33,412 bases of DNA from NCBI GenBank assembly GCA_029861675.1, contig JAOTYV010000013.1, positions 1 to 33,412 of the forward strand, given 5' to 3'. Made by a program: the position numbers and the translations under genes. This document shows positions 17,015-25,149 of this stretch, in pieces. The notes below the pieces were generated by a model. It saw only the letters and a list, made by a program, of their open reading frames with translations, made no database searches and was not told the DNA's origin. The DNA is from Alphaproteobacteria bacterium. Its GTDB lineage: Bacteria; Pseudomonadota; Alphaproteobacteria; UBA8366. Every line of letters begins with the position of its first letter. Within the stretch, counting starts at the first letter, position 1.

Positions 17015-17721
17015 GGCCGGGCCTGAAAGCCGAGACCGGCGATCGATCCCATGCTGACGCCGCGCTTGTCGTCCGTATCGCCGGAAATTGCGACGAATCT
17101 CGGCGGCGGCGCCGGGGTTCCGAAGACCCTGCGGAAGTCCGCGTCAATGTCTACCGATTCGCCGAACCAGCGCCCGGTGGGTGTTGCCCCGGGACGCAAA
17201 ATAATGATCCGGCCATCCTTGCGAAGATGGGGATTTACGAGGCTGTCGCCGCGCCTGCCGGTGCCGCCCCAAACATAGGTGAGCACCTTGCCGGGCAGCG
17301 GCACGTCAAAGAGCCACGCGCCCACGCGATCCAGCGGCGTCCACGAAGAGTCGGCCCCGGGTTCGCCATCGAACCATACATGCACCGCCAGCGGGCGGTC
17401 ATCCATTCCGGGCATCGATTGATCGGTCGGCGGCGGGGCCATATCGACGCGCCACCGCCAGGTCAGCTGACGGTGCCCGGGCTCACGCGCGACCACCTTA
17501 CGATACAGGAAGCCGGCGCTGTCTTGCGCCGTTACCTTGATGGTGCGGGCCGATGCGGCGCTGAACTGCGTCTCCGGCTTGCCAGGCACCGAGAGCGTGC
17601 GCCAGCCTGCCGGTGCGGCCGCCGACGGCGTGCCGACGCGGGTGGCGGCGAAATCGGCGGCAACGGCTGGAAGGCCGGCAATCAGCAGCGCACCCAGGCC
17701 AAGAATCGATGGTATTTTCAT
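17011..17721 (-). CDS. Secreted DUF3047 protein, 236 aa
   Basis: ATG 17721 begins a clear signal peptide (MKIPSILGLGALLIAGLPAVAADF, cleaved after AVA). The body shows the DUF3047 pattern: LTWRWRVD, a segment with HVWFDGE, then LTYVWGG, and a C-terminal GDTDDKRG. DUF3047 proteins are periplasmic or exported and lack a known activity. An upstream in-frame start at 17772 would bury the leader and was not used. First gene of the DUF3047/diiron/GT2 operon, overlapping the next gene by 4 bp. Confidence 0.85.
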   Translation of the reverse strand: MKIPSILGLGALLIAGLPAVAADFAATRVGTPSAAAPAGWRTLSVPGKPETQFSAASARTIKVTAQDSAGFLYRKVVAREPGHRQLTWRWRVDMAPPPTDQSMPGMDDRPLAVHVWFDGEPGADSSWTPLDRVGAWLFDVPLPGKVLTYVWGGTGRRGDSLVNPHLRKDGRIIILRPGATPTGRWFGESVDIDADFRRVFGTPAPPPRFVAISGDTDDKRGVSMGSIAGLGFQARP

Positions 17722-17818
17722 ACGCCGGACTATCGCCAAACCGCGACCCGAAGTGAAATAACAAATGCTCACGTGCGCGACACGGCCGCGTGAGTTGGAT
17801 CCCCTGGATTGGCTAGCC

Positions 17819-18961
17819 TTAGCCGGGATTCTGCCAGGCGGCCTTGGATTCCAAGAGGGTGGCCACTTCCTGGCGCGAAAAACCCCAGGCTTCCAGCGCT
17901 TCGGTGGTGTCGCCGCCGGGCTTGGACGGCGCCCGCCGCACTTCGAGCGGCGTACGCTGAAAGCGGGGTGCCGGGCCGGGCTGCACCACGCCGTCGACCT
18001 CGACGAAGGTGCCGCGCGCGCTGTTGTGGGGATGCGACGGCGCCTCTTCCATGGTCAAGACCGGCGCGAAGCAGACATCCGTCCCCTCCAGCACCTCGCA
18101 CCATTCGTCGCGGGTCTTCTGGCGGAACAGGGCTTCCAGATGTGTGCGCATGTCCGGCCATTTGTCGCGGTCGAGCTGGTCCGGCAACGTGCCCGGGTCG
18201 AGCTCCAGCCGTTGCAGCAGCTCGGCATAGAATTGCGGTTCGATCGAGGCGATGCTGATGTATTTGCCGTCCTTGGTTTCGTAGGCGCCGTAATAATGCG
18301 CGCCGCCGTCCAGTGTATTGCTGCCGCGCTCATGCTTCCAAAGGCCCAGGGACTGCAGCCCGTAGGCGGCGGTGATCAGCGACGACGCGCCGTCGACCAT
18401 GGAAACGTCGAGTACTTGGCCCTTGCCGGAGCGGGAGGCCTCGAGAACCGCGCTGACCACGCCGAGCGCGAGATAGAGCGCGCCGCCGCCGAAATCGCCG
18501 ATCACGTTGAGCGGCGGTGACGGCGGGCCGTCTTTCGGCCCGATGGCGTGCAGCGCGCCGGTTAACGCGATGTAGTTGATGTCATGCCCCGCCGCATGCG
18601 CCAGCGGCCCATCCTGGCCCCAGCCGGTCATGCGGCCATAGACCAGCTTCGGGTTGCGCGCGAGGCAGACATCGGGTCCGACGCCGAGACGTTCCATCAC
18701 GCCGGGACGAAACCCCTCGATCACCGCGTCCGCCCCGTCGACCAGCCGCAGCGCGGCTTCCAGACCGTCCGGATGCTTCAGGTCGATCGAAATCGAATAG
18801 CGGTTGCGGTTGAGGATGTTGGAGCGGAATTTCGGCTGCTCGGGATTGATGCGGTCCAGCCGGATAATGTCGGCTCCCAAATCGGCCAACAACATGGCGC
18901 ACATCGGCCCCGGTCCGATGCCTGCGAATTCCACGATCTTCACCCCAGCCAGCGGTCCCAT
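17819..18961 (-). CDS. CaiB/BaiF-family enzyme, alpha-methylacyl-CoA racemase-like, 380 aa
   Basis: Family III CoA-transferase fold. The pattern is that of alpha-methylacyl-CoA racemase, which interconverts (R)- and (S)-2-methylacyl-CoA in branched-chain lipid breakdown: GPGPMCAMLLADLGAD at the N-terminus, AGHDINYIALTG (catalytic His), VIGDFGGGALYLA (catalytic Asp) and SIASIEPQFY (catalytic Glu). These three residues match the His/Asp/Glu set known for mycobacterial MCR. Length is right for the family. ATG 18961 has a strong AAGGAGG. It is divergent from the ABC importer across 238 bp, in which I found no convincing operator. Confidence 0.92.
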   Translation of the reverse strand: MGPLAGVKIVEFAGIGPGPMCAMLLADLGADIIRLDRINPEQPKFRSNILNRNRYSISIDLKHPDGLEAALRLVDGADAVIEGFRPGVMERLGVGPDVCLARNPKLVYGRMTGWGQDGPLAHAAGHDINYIALTGALHAIGPKDGPPSPPLNVIGDFGGGALYLALGVVSAVLEASRSGKGQVLDVSMVDGASSLITAAYGLQSLGLWKHERGSNTLDGGAHYYGAYETKDGKYISIASIEPQFYAELLQRLELDPGTLPDQLDRDKWPDMRTHLEALFRQKTRDEWCEVLEGTDVCFAPVLTMEEAPSHPHNSARGTFVEVDGVVQPGPAPRFQRTPLEVRRAPSKPGGDTTEALEAWGFSRQEVATLLESKAAWQNPG

Positions 18962-19199
18962 CGGCGTCCTCCTTGTTTCCGTGATTGAAAGGAAGCAAGC
19001 CCGAACCGGTGGGGTCGTGTCAATCCAAAGCGGTCCGGCGCGGTGTTTCTTCGTGGCATTTTTGTGGTTTGCGGTTTCAATCTTGCGGACTGATCAAAAT
19101 CAAAGTGGCGCAATCGGATCCGTGAGATTTTATGCCGGTTTTCGTACCATCGACATGATACGATTTTCGTCAATCAAACTTGCACGAAGGAGCATCTCA

Positions 19200-20552
19200 A
19201 TGCGAACAATGTTTCGTCGCCGATCGATCATTATCGGCGCGGCGCTAACGGCAGTTCTGTTTGCTGCGCCTTACCAGGCGCGCGCGCTGGAAAATAAGCT
19301 CGTCATCGTCACATCCTACCCGCCGGACACCACGGTTACGGTCAAGAAAGCGTTCGAGGCCAAACACCCCGGCGTCAAGGTTGAGATGTTGAAAAAGAAA
19401 ACGACCGCAGGCATCAAATACCTGCAGGAGACGTCCGGCAACAACACGTCCGACATGTTCTGGGCCTCTGCGCCTGACGCCTTCGAGGTATTGAAGGGGG
19501 ACTCGCTGCTGCAGAAGTACCAGGTCAAAGTCACCGGTATCCCGGAAAAGATCGGCGCCTTTCCCATCAACGATCCGGATGGATATTACAAGGGCTTTGC
19601 CGCGTCCGGCTATGGCATCATGTGGAACAGCCGCTACCTGAAGGCTAAGAAGCTGCCGGTGCCCAAGAAATGGGCGGATTTGTCAAAGCCGATCTACCAT
19701 GGCCATGTCGGCATGAGCGCGCCGTCCCGGTCGGGCACCACGCATCTGACGGTGGAGACACTGCTTCAGGGCGAGGGCTGGGAGAAAGGCTGGGCAATGT
19801 GGAAAAGCATAGCCGGCAATTTCAAAACGGTCACCGAGCGGAGCTTCGGCGTTCCGGACGGCGTAAATTCAGGGCAATTCGGACTCGGCATCGTAATCGA
19901 TTTTTTCGGTCTCTCGTCGAAAGCGTCGGGATTTCCGGTCGACTTCCTTTACCCGCCGGTGACCACGCTGGTGCCGGCGAACATTGCGATCGTCAAGAAT
20001 GCGCCGCATCCGAAAGCGGCGGCCGCCTTTATCGAGTTTCTGCTATCGCCGGCAGGCCAGGAAGTGCTGCTGAACCCGAAGATCAGGCGTTTGCCGGTCA
20101 ATCCGGTGACCTACGCCAAGGCGCCCAAAGGCTTCCCCAATCCGTTCAAAGACAAGTCCATCGGTGCGGCTGTGAAGTTTGATTTGCAACGCTCCAAGGA
20201 GCGCTACAACGTGGTCAACTCGTTGTTCGATGTCATGATCACGTACCGGATGAAGGACTTGCGCGCCGCGACCAAGGCCATTCAGACGGCGGAGGCGAAG
20301 CTAAACGGTAAATCGAACGCGGCGGCCCGCAAGCTGATCGATGAAGCCAAGGCGCTGGTTGCCAAAATGCCAATCGATGCCGCGAAGGCGGGCCAAAAAG
20401 ACTTCAACAAGATCTTCAAAAAGAAACGAAAGAAGGCGACCACCAAGGTCACCGGGCGCCAGGCGGAAGTCGAGCAAACTTGGGATGCCATGGTCAAGGC
20501 CAATTATGCCAAGGCCGAGGAATTGGCGAACAAGGCTGCATCGATGCTTTAA
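19200..20552 (+). CDS. ABC importer substrate-binding protein, iron-type, with C-terminal extension, 450 aa
   Basis: A periplasmic binding protein for the permease and ATPase that follow. Signal peptide at about 1-29 (ending YQARA). The core at about 31-330 resembles the iron(III)/AfuA-FbpA-like cluster, with LVIVTSYPPDTT and a segment with GIVIDFFGLSSKASGFPVDF. The paired tyrosines that bind Fe3+ in FbpA are not evident, so the ligand could be another small molecule such as a phosphonate, polyamine or acid. Residues about 350-450 form an Ala/Lys-rich helical tail beyond the usual domain. ATG 19200 is supported by GAAGGAG 8 nt upstream; the frame is open further up into the intergenic region without a better start. 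Confidence 0.9.
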   Translation: MRTMFRRRSIIIGAALTAVLFAAPYQARALENKLVIVTSYPPDTTVTVKKAFEAKHPGVKVEMLKKKTTAGIKYLQETSGNNTSDMFWASAPDAFEVLKGDSLLQKYQVKVTGIPEKIGAFPINDPDGYYKGFAASGYGIMWNSRYLKAKKLPVPKKWADLSKPIYHGHVGMSAPSRSGTTHLTVETLLQGEGWEKGWAMWKSIAGNFKTVTERSFGVPDGVNSGQFGLGIVIDFFGLSSKASGFPVDFLYPPVTTLVPANIAIVKNAPHPKAAAAFIEFLLSPAGQEVLLNPKIRRLPVNPVTYAKAPKGFPNPFKDKSIGAAVKFDLQRSKERYNVVNSLFDVMITYRMKDLRAATKAIQTAEAKLNGKSNAAARKLIDEAKALVAKMPIDAAKAGQKDFNKIFKKKRKKATTKVTGRQAEVEQTWDAMVKANYAKAEELANKAASML

Positions 20553-20566
20553 TTGATGCCGGATAA

Positions 20567-20604
20567 CGGGGCCCGACGACACTTTCAGCCGGGCCCCGAT
20601 ATTT
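20567..20604 (+). terminator. Intra-operon hairpin after the binding-protein gene
   Basis: A perfect 9-bp stem, CGGGGCCCG (20567-20575) with CGGGCCCCG (20590-20598), closes a 14-nt loop and is followed by ATATTTT. It starts 15 bp after the binding-protein stop. Such hairpins commonly reduce expression of the permease or stabilise the upstream mRNA, so partial termination is likely. Confidence 0.65.
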
Positions 20605-20623
20605 TGCGGAGATCCGGATAGAC

Positions 20624-20638
20624 GGGGGAGCGGGTTTG
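20624..20638 (+). promoter_or_regulatory. Ribosome binding site that favours a TTG start for the permease
   Basis: GGGGGAG (20624-20630) lies 5 nt before TTG 20636 but 14 nt before the first ATG (20645). The spacing favours the TTG as start codon. Confidence 0.5.
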
Positions 20639-22345
20639 AAATTCATGCAACGCGGCCAATGGGGGCCGGGTGCCGTCGCCCTGTCTATCGGCCTGTTCCT
20701 GTTCGTATTCCTTCTCGTGCCGGTGGCGCAGGTCATCTATGTCGCCTTCCAGGACCCCAATACCGGGGCGCTGACACTTATTAATTTTATCGATTTTTTC
20801 AACACCTCGCTGTTCCAGGAATCATTCGTCAATTCGCTCTATGTCGCCGTCATGTCGGTGGTGCTGGCGTCGGCGTTTGCCATGCCGCTGGCCTATTTTA
20901 CGACACGCTTCAACTTCGGTGGCGCCATCCTGATTCAAACGCTTGGTATCGTGCCTCTGATCATGCCGCCATTCGTCGGTGCCGTCGCCATGCTGCTGTT
21001 GTTCGGCGAGAATGGTTCGGTCAACTTGATTATTGACGAGTGGTTCGGCTTCACCATTCCGTTCATGGAAGGGTTGAACGGTGTCATTCTGGTCGAAAGC
21101 GTGCACTACTTTCCGTTCATCCTGATCAACCTTTCGGCGGCCCTCAACAACATCGACCGGGCAATGGAGGAATCGGCGCAGAATCTGGGCGCCAGCGGGA
21201 TGCGATTGTTCCGCCGCATCGTCTTTCCGTTGGCCATGCCGGGTTACGTCGCCGGCGCTTCACTGGTGTTCCTCAAGGTCTTCGATGACCTCGCCACACC
21301 GCTGCTGCTGAACATAAATACTATGTTGGCGCCGCAGGCCTACCTGAGGATTACGTCAATCGGTATCGGCGATCCCATGGGCTATGTGATCTCGGTCATC
21401 CTGGTTGCCTTCTCGTTGCTGTCGCTTTGGGTCTCGTTCCTGGCGCTCCGCGGCAAGGACTACGCGACGGCTCAAAAAGGCGGCGGCGGGTTGATGAAGC
21501 GGGACTTGAAGGCGTGGGAGAAAATTGGCTGCTACGCCGTGGTAATATTGATCCTGTTGCTGGTGCTGTCACCGCATATCGGGCTGGCTTTGCTCAGCTT
21601 CGGTACCGTGTGGTCGTTCAGCGTATTGCCGGACGCCTTCACGTTTGCGCACTATGAGAGTGTCTTCAGTACCGCCACTCAGTACATTTCCAACACGCTG
21701 CTATACGCCGGATTGGCCGCCACCATCGACGTCGTTTTCGCCACGGCCATTGCATACGTGGTTTGGCGGACGAAACTGGTTGGCCGACAGTGGCTGGATT
21801 TCATAGCAATGGGTGCAGTGGCCATCCCCGGTGTCGTGCTCGGCATCGGCTATTTGAGGACATTCGTCGAGTTCAACGTGCCAATTGTCGACAAGCCCCT
21901 GGCATCTTGGTGGGTGATTATTGTCATTGCGCTCGCCATTCGCCGCCTCCCTTACGCGCTGCGCGCATGTGTAGCGGCACTACAGCAGGTCAGTGTCGCG
22001 TTGGAGGAAGCTGCCGAGAACCTCGGCGCCACGAAACGGCGTACGGTGTTGCGCATCGTCGTGCCGTTGATGTCGGGGGGCATCGTTGCCGGCTTCGTCA
22101 CCAGCTTCGCCACCGCCGCGGTTGAATTGTCGGCCACGATCATGTTGGTGTCGGCGCAATCCGATGCCCCGTTGGCCTATGGCATTTATGAGTTCATGCA
22201 GGCGGCGGCCGGCCGTGGGCCGGGAGCGGCGCTCGGCATCGTCGCCGTTCTGATCGTCGGTATCGCGACCTACGTGTCGCATCGCATCATCGAGCGCAAG
22301 GAAATCGAGCGAACGCCCGAAGTGGCGTTGTCCACAGGAGCGTAA
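20636..22345 (+). CDS. ABC importer fused permease (FbpB/AfuB-like), 569 aa
   Basis: An inner-membrane permease made of two tandem permease domains, so one polypeptide can replace the usual dimer. Each half carries an EAA-type loop that contacts the ATPase: EESAQNLGASGMRLFRRI (about 180-200) and EEAAENLGATKRRTVLRI (about 455-475). About twelve hydrophobic segments are visible. The duplication is typical of ferric-iron and related importers. It lies 83 bp after the binding protein, past the hairpin, and 2 bp before the ATPase gene, so it is cotranscribed with both. TTG 20636 is used on Shine-Dalgarno spacing. Confidence 0.93.
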   Translation: MKFMQRGQWGPGAVALSIGLFLFVFLLVPVAQVIYVAFQDPNTGALTLINFIDFFNTSLFQESFVNSLYVAVMSVVLASAFAMPLAYFTTRFNFGGAILIQTLGIVPLIMPPFVGAVAMLLLFGENGSVNLIIDEWFGFTIPFMEGLNGVILVESVHYFPFILINLSAALNNIDRAMEESAQNLGASGMRLFRRIVFPLAMPGYVAGASLVFLKVFDDLATPLLLNINTMLAPQAYLRITSIGIGDPMGYVISVILVAFSLLSLWVSFLALRGKDYATAQKGGGGLMKRDLKAWEKIGCYAVVILILLLVLSPHIGLALLSFGTVWSFSVLPDAFTFAHYESVFSTATQYISNTLLYAGLAATIDVVFATAIAYVVWRTKLVGRQWLDFIAMGAVAIPGVVLGIGYLRTFVEFNVPIVDKPLASWWVIIVIALAIRRLPYALRACVAALQQVSVALEEAAENLGATKRRTVLRIVVPLMSGGIVAGFVTSFATAAVELSATIMLVSAQSDAPLAYGIYEFMQAAAGRGPGAALGIVAVLIVGIATYVSHRIIERKEIERTPEVALSTGA

Positions 22346-22347
22346 GC

Positions 22348-23451
22348 ATGGCAATGGACCAAACCCCCGCCGACGTTGGCGTCGGCGTCAGTATCCGGAA
22401 CCTGAGCCTGTCGTTCGGCGAGAACGAGGTGTTGAAAGGGGTCAACCTGGAGATAGAGCCGGGCGAGCTGTTTACCTTCCTCGGCCCGTCGGGATCCGGC
22501 AAATCGACGTTGTTGCGGGCGATCGCCGGGTTCGGGCCCGAGCCCAAGGGTCATATCCTGATCGGCAATGACGAGGTTGCGAACCTACCGCCCTGGCAGC
22601 GCAGCGTCGGTATGGTATTTCAGTCCTACGCGTTGTGGCCGCATATGACGGTGCGCAAGAATGTTGCCTTCGGACTGGAGGAGCGCAAAGTGCCGGCGGC
22701 GGAAATCCGCCGGCGTGTCGATTCGGCGCTGGAGTTGGTTGGATTGTCGGATTTCACGGAACGCCGTCCATCGCAGCTTTCGGGCGGCCAGCAGCAGCGC
22801 GTCGCCCTCGCGCGCACGATCGTCGTCGAGCCGCGGGTGTTGCTCTTGGACGAGCCGCTCTCCAATCTGGACGCAAACTTGCGCGTCCAAATGCGGCGTG
22901 AAATCGTCGAATTGCAGCGCAAGCTCCAACTGACCACCATCTTCGTCACGCATGATCAGGAAGAGGCCAACACGATCTCCGATCGGATTGCCGTGTTGAA
23001 TGACGGCATCATCCAGCAGGTCGGTTCGCCGATGGAACTATACGACGAGCCAGCGAACCGCTTTGTCGCGCACTTTCTCGGAACCGCAAACCTGATCGCC
23101 GGTGCCGTCCGTCAAGCCAACGGCAAATCGCTATTCGAAGCGACGGACGGCACCGTCCTTTCCCTCGATGGCGCCAAGATTGCCTCCGGCGAGAAATGCA
23201 CCGCCATGTTTCGGCCGCAGAGCCTCCGTATTTCAACTGAACGCGGCCAGCCGGAGGAAGGCTGGGTGGAAATTCCCGGCGCGATCGAACATCGGGAATT
23301 TTTAGGCGGCCTGATTCGCTACTCTGTTTCGGCCGGATCGCACACGCTTCTGGTGGATGACACCCACCAAAAAGGCCGGCCCACATATGAAGTCGGGGAC
23401 AGCGTGGTGCTCGGCCTCGAAACATCGCATGTGCGCATCCTCGGCGGTTGA
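22348..23451 (+). CDS. ABC importer ATP-binding protein, 367 aa
   Basis: A cytoplasmic ATPase energising the importer. Walker A is GPSGSGKST (46-54), Q-loop VFQSYALWPHM (about 90-100), signature LSGGQQQR (144-151), Walker B VLLLDEP (164-170) and the switch histidine in FVTHDQEE (about 202). The C-terminal 130 residues form a TOBE-like regulatory region, as in the iron, polyamine and phosphonate classes. ATG 22348 follows the permease TAA by 2 bp, so the two are tightly coupled. No terminator is evident in the 110 bp before the CoA-transferase, which might be read through. Confidence 0.95.
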   Translation: MAMDQTPADVGVGVSIRNLSLSFGENEVLKGVNLEIEPGELFTFLGPSGSGKSTLLRAIAGFGPEPKGHILIGNDEVANLPPWQRSVGMVFQSYALWPHMTVRKNVAFGLEERKVPAAEIRRRVDSALELVGLSDFTERRPSQLSGGQQQRVALARTIVVEPRVLLLDEPLSNLDANLRVQMRREIVELQRKLQLTTIFVTHDQEEANTISDRIAVLNDGIIQQVGSPMELYDEPANRFVAHFLGTANLIAGAVRQANGKSLFEATDGTVLSLDGAKIASGEKCTAMFRPQSLRISTERGQPEEGWVEIPGAIEHREFLGGLIRYSVSAGSHTLLVDDTHQKGRPTYEVGDSVVLGLETSHVRILGG

Positions 23452-23561
23452 GGTCGATTGCCGGCACGGAACCGCGATCACGAAGGTATGGTGGTCTTGC
23501 GATGGCGCCGAACGGCACGTATTTCTAGCGGTCTGTTCAGCAATCGTTCTCCGGTAATTCC

Positions 23562-25118
23562 GTGAATAAGCAAATCGGTCCGCAAGAAGCCGCAGATCTC
23601 GTCGCCGAGGGCGCTACCCTGGCGGTCGATGGCTTCGTGGGCTCGGCGACGCCGGAGGAACTGCTGATCGCCCTCGAACAACGGTTCGCGGCGAGCGGGC
23701 AACCGCGCGGCCTGACGGTGCTGGCGTCGACCGGCCAAGGCGACACCCGGGGCCGCGGGCTCGATCGTCTGGCGGGCGATGGTTTGGTGCGGCGGCTGGT
23801 GACGTCCTACCTCAATCTGAACCGCACGCTGCAGCGCGCAGTGATCGACGAAAAGATGGAAGGATATTTGCTGCCGCTCGGCGTGATCGTGCAGCTATAC
23901 AGGGAAATCGCCGCCGGGCGGCCCGGATTGATCACCCATGTCGGGCTCGGCACCTTCGTCGATCCGCGCCAGGAGGGTGGCCGCGTCAACGCGCGCACCA
24001 CCGAAGACATCGTCGAAGTGGTGCAGGTCGCCGGACGCGAATGGCTGTTCTATCCGAGCATGAAGCTCGATGTCGGTTTCCTGCGCGGCACCGAGGCGGA
24101 TGAGGACGGCAACATCACCATGGAACGGGAAATCGGCTCCTTTCAGGGACCGTCCTTCGCGCAGGCGGTGCACAATTCCGGCGGGACGGTGATCGCCCAG
24201 GTCGAGCGCATTGTGCCGCGCGGCGCGCTGCATCCCCGGCGGGTCGAGATCCCCGGCCACCTGATCGATCATGTGGTTGTCGCGCGCCCGGAGAATCACC
24301 ATCAGACCTTCGCCACCGAATTCAATCCGCATTTCAGCGGCGCCCGGGCGGAGGTTGCCGACATGCCGCCGGCGCCGCTGGACACACGCAAACTGATCGG
24401 CCGCCGTGCGGCCCTGGAACTGCGCCGCGGCGATGTGGTCAATCTCGGTGTCGGCATCGCCGGTTACGTCGCCACGGTGGCGCGCGAGGAGGCCTGCGGC
24501 GACGATTTCACCTTGACCGTGGAGTCCGGCGCGACCGGCGGCTACCCGGCCTACAATCTGGATTTCGGCGCGGCGATCAATGCGGGTTCGGTGATCGACC
24601 ACACCTATCAGTTCGATTTTTACGACGGCGGCGGGCTCGACATCACCATCGTCGGCATGGCTCAGATGGATGCGGCGGGTAACGTCAACGTCTCCAAACT
24701 GGCCCACCGCATTCCCGGCGTCGGGGGCTTCTTCAATGTGACCCAGCGAGCGGACCGCGTCGTCTTCTGCGGGTTGTTTACCGCGGGCGATCAAGACATC
24801 GACGTGCGGTCCGAAGGGCTTATCATTCGCCGCGACGGGGCGGTCACCAAGTTCGTGGAGGCGGTCGAGCAGATCAGCTTCAATGCGCATCACGCGCTCG
24901 CCAAGGGGCAAACCGTCACCGCGATCACCGAACGCGGCGTCTTTGCGATCACCGAGTATGGACCGTTGCTGACCGAGGTGGCGCCCGGTGTCGATATCGA
25001 ACGCGACATTTTTGCGCACATGGCGTTTCAGCCCAGGGTGAGCGCCGACCTGAAGCCGATGGCGGATTTCTTGTTCCGTCCGGAACCCTTCGATCTTGCC
25101 GCTGCGTTGCGGCGTTGA
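23562..25118 (+). CDS. Acetate/propionate CoA-transferase (family I, fused subunits), 518 aa
   Basis: Moves CoA between short acyl groups through a glutamyl-CoA intermediate. Both halves of family I transferases are fused in one chain, as in Pct/YdiF. The catalytic glutamate is probably E321 in LTVESGATGGYPAYN, which parallels the ESGAxGGxPA of propionate CoA-transferase. The first half begins with IGPQEAADLVAEGATLAVDGF, the usual opening. The start is GTG 23562 with only a weak Shine-Dalgarno. It follows the ABC ATPase by 110 bp and precedes the acyl dehydratase by 31 bp, forming a likely unit with the latter. Confidence 0.92.
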   Translation: MNKQIGPQEAADLVAEGATLAVDGFVGSATPEELLIALEQRFAASGQPRGLTVLASTGQGDTRGRGLDRLAGDGLVRRLVTSYLNLNRTLQRAVIDEKMEGYLLPLGVIVQLYREIAAGRPGLITHVGLGTFVDPRQEGGRVNARTTEDIVEVVQVAGREWLFYPSMKLDVGFLRGTEADEDGNITMEREIGSFQGPSFAQAVHNSGGTVIAQVERIVPRGALHPRRVEIPGHLIDHVVVARPENHHQTFATEFNPHFSGARAEVADMPPAPLDTRKLIGRRAALELRRGDVVNLGVGIAGYVATVAREEACGDDFTLTVESGATGGYPAYNLDFGAAINAGSVIDHTYQFDFYDGGGLDITIVGMAQMDAAGNVNVSKLAHRIPGVGGFFNVTQRADRVVFCGLFTAGDQDIDVRSEGLIIRRDGAVTKFVEAVEQISFNAHHALAKGQTVTAITERGVFAITEYGPLLTEVAPGVDIERDIFAHMAFQPRVSADLKPMADFLFRPEPFDLAAALRR

Positions 25119-25149
25119 TCCCCCATTAATGCAGGACTCTGACCGACGC

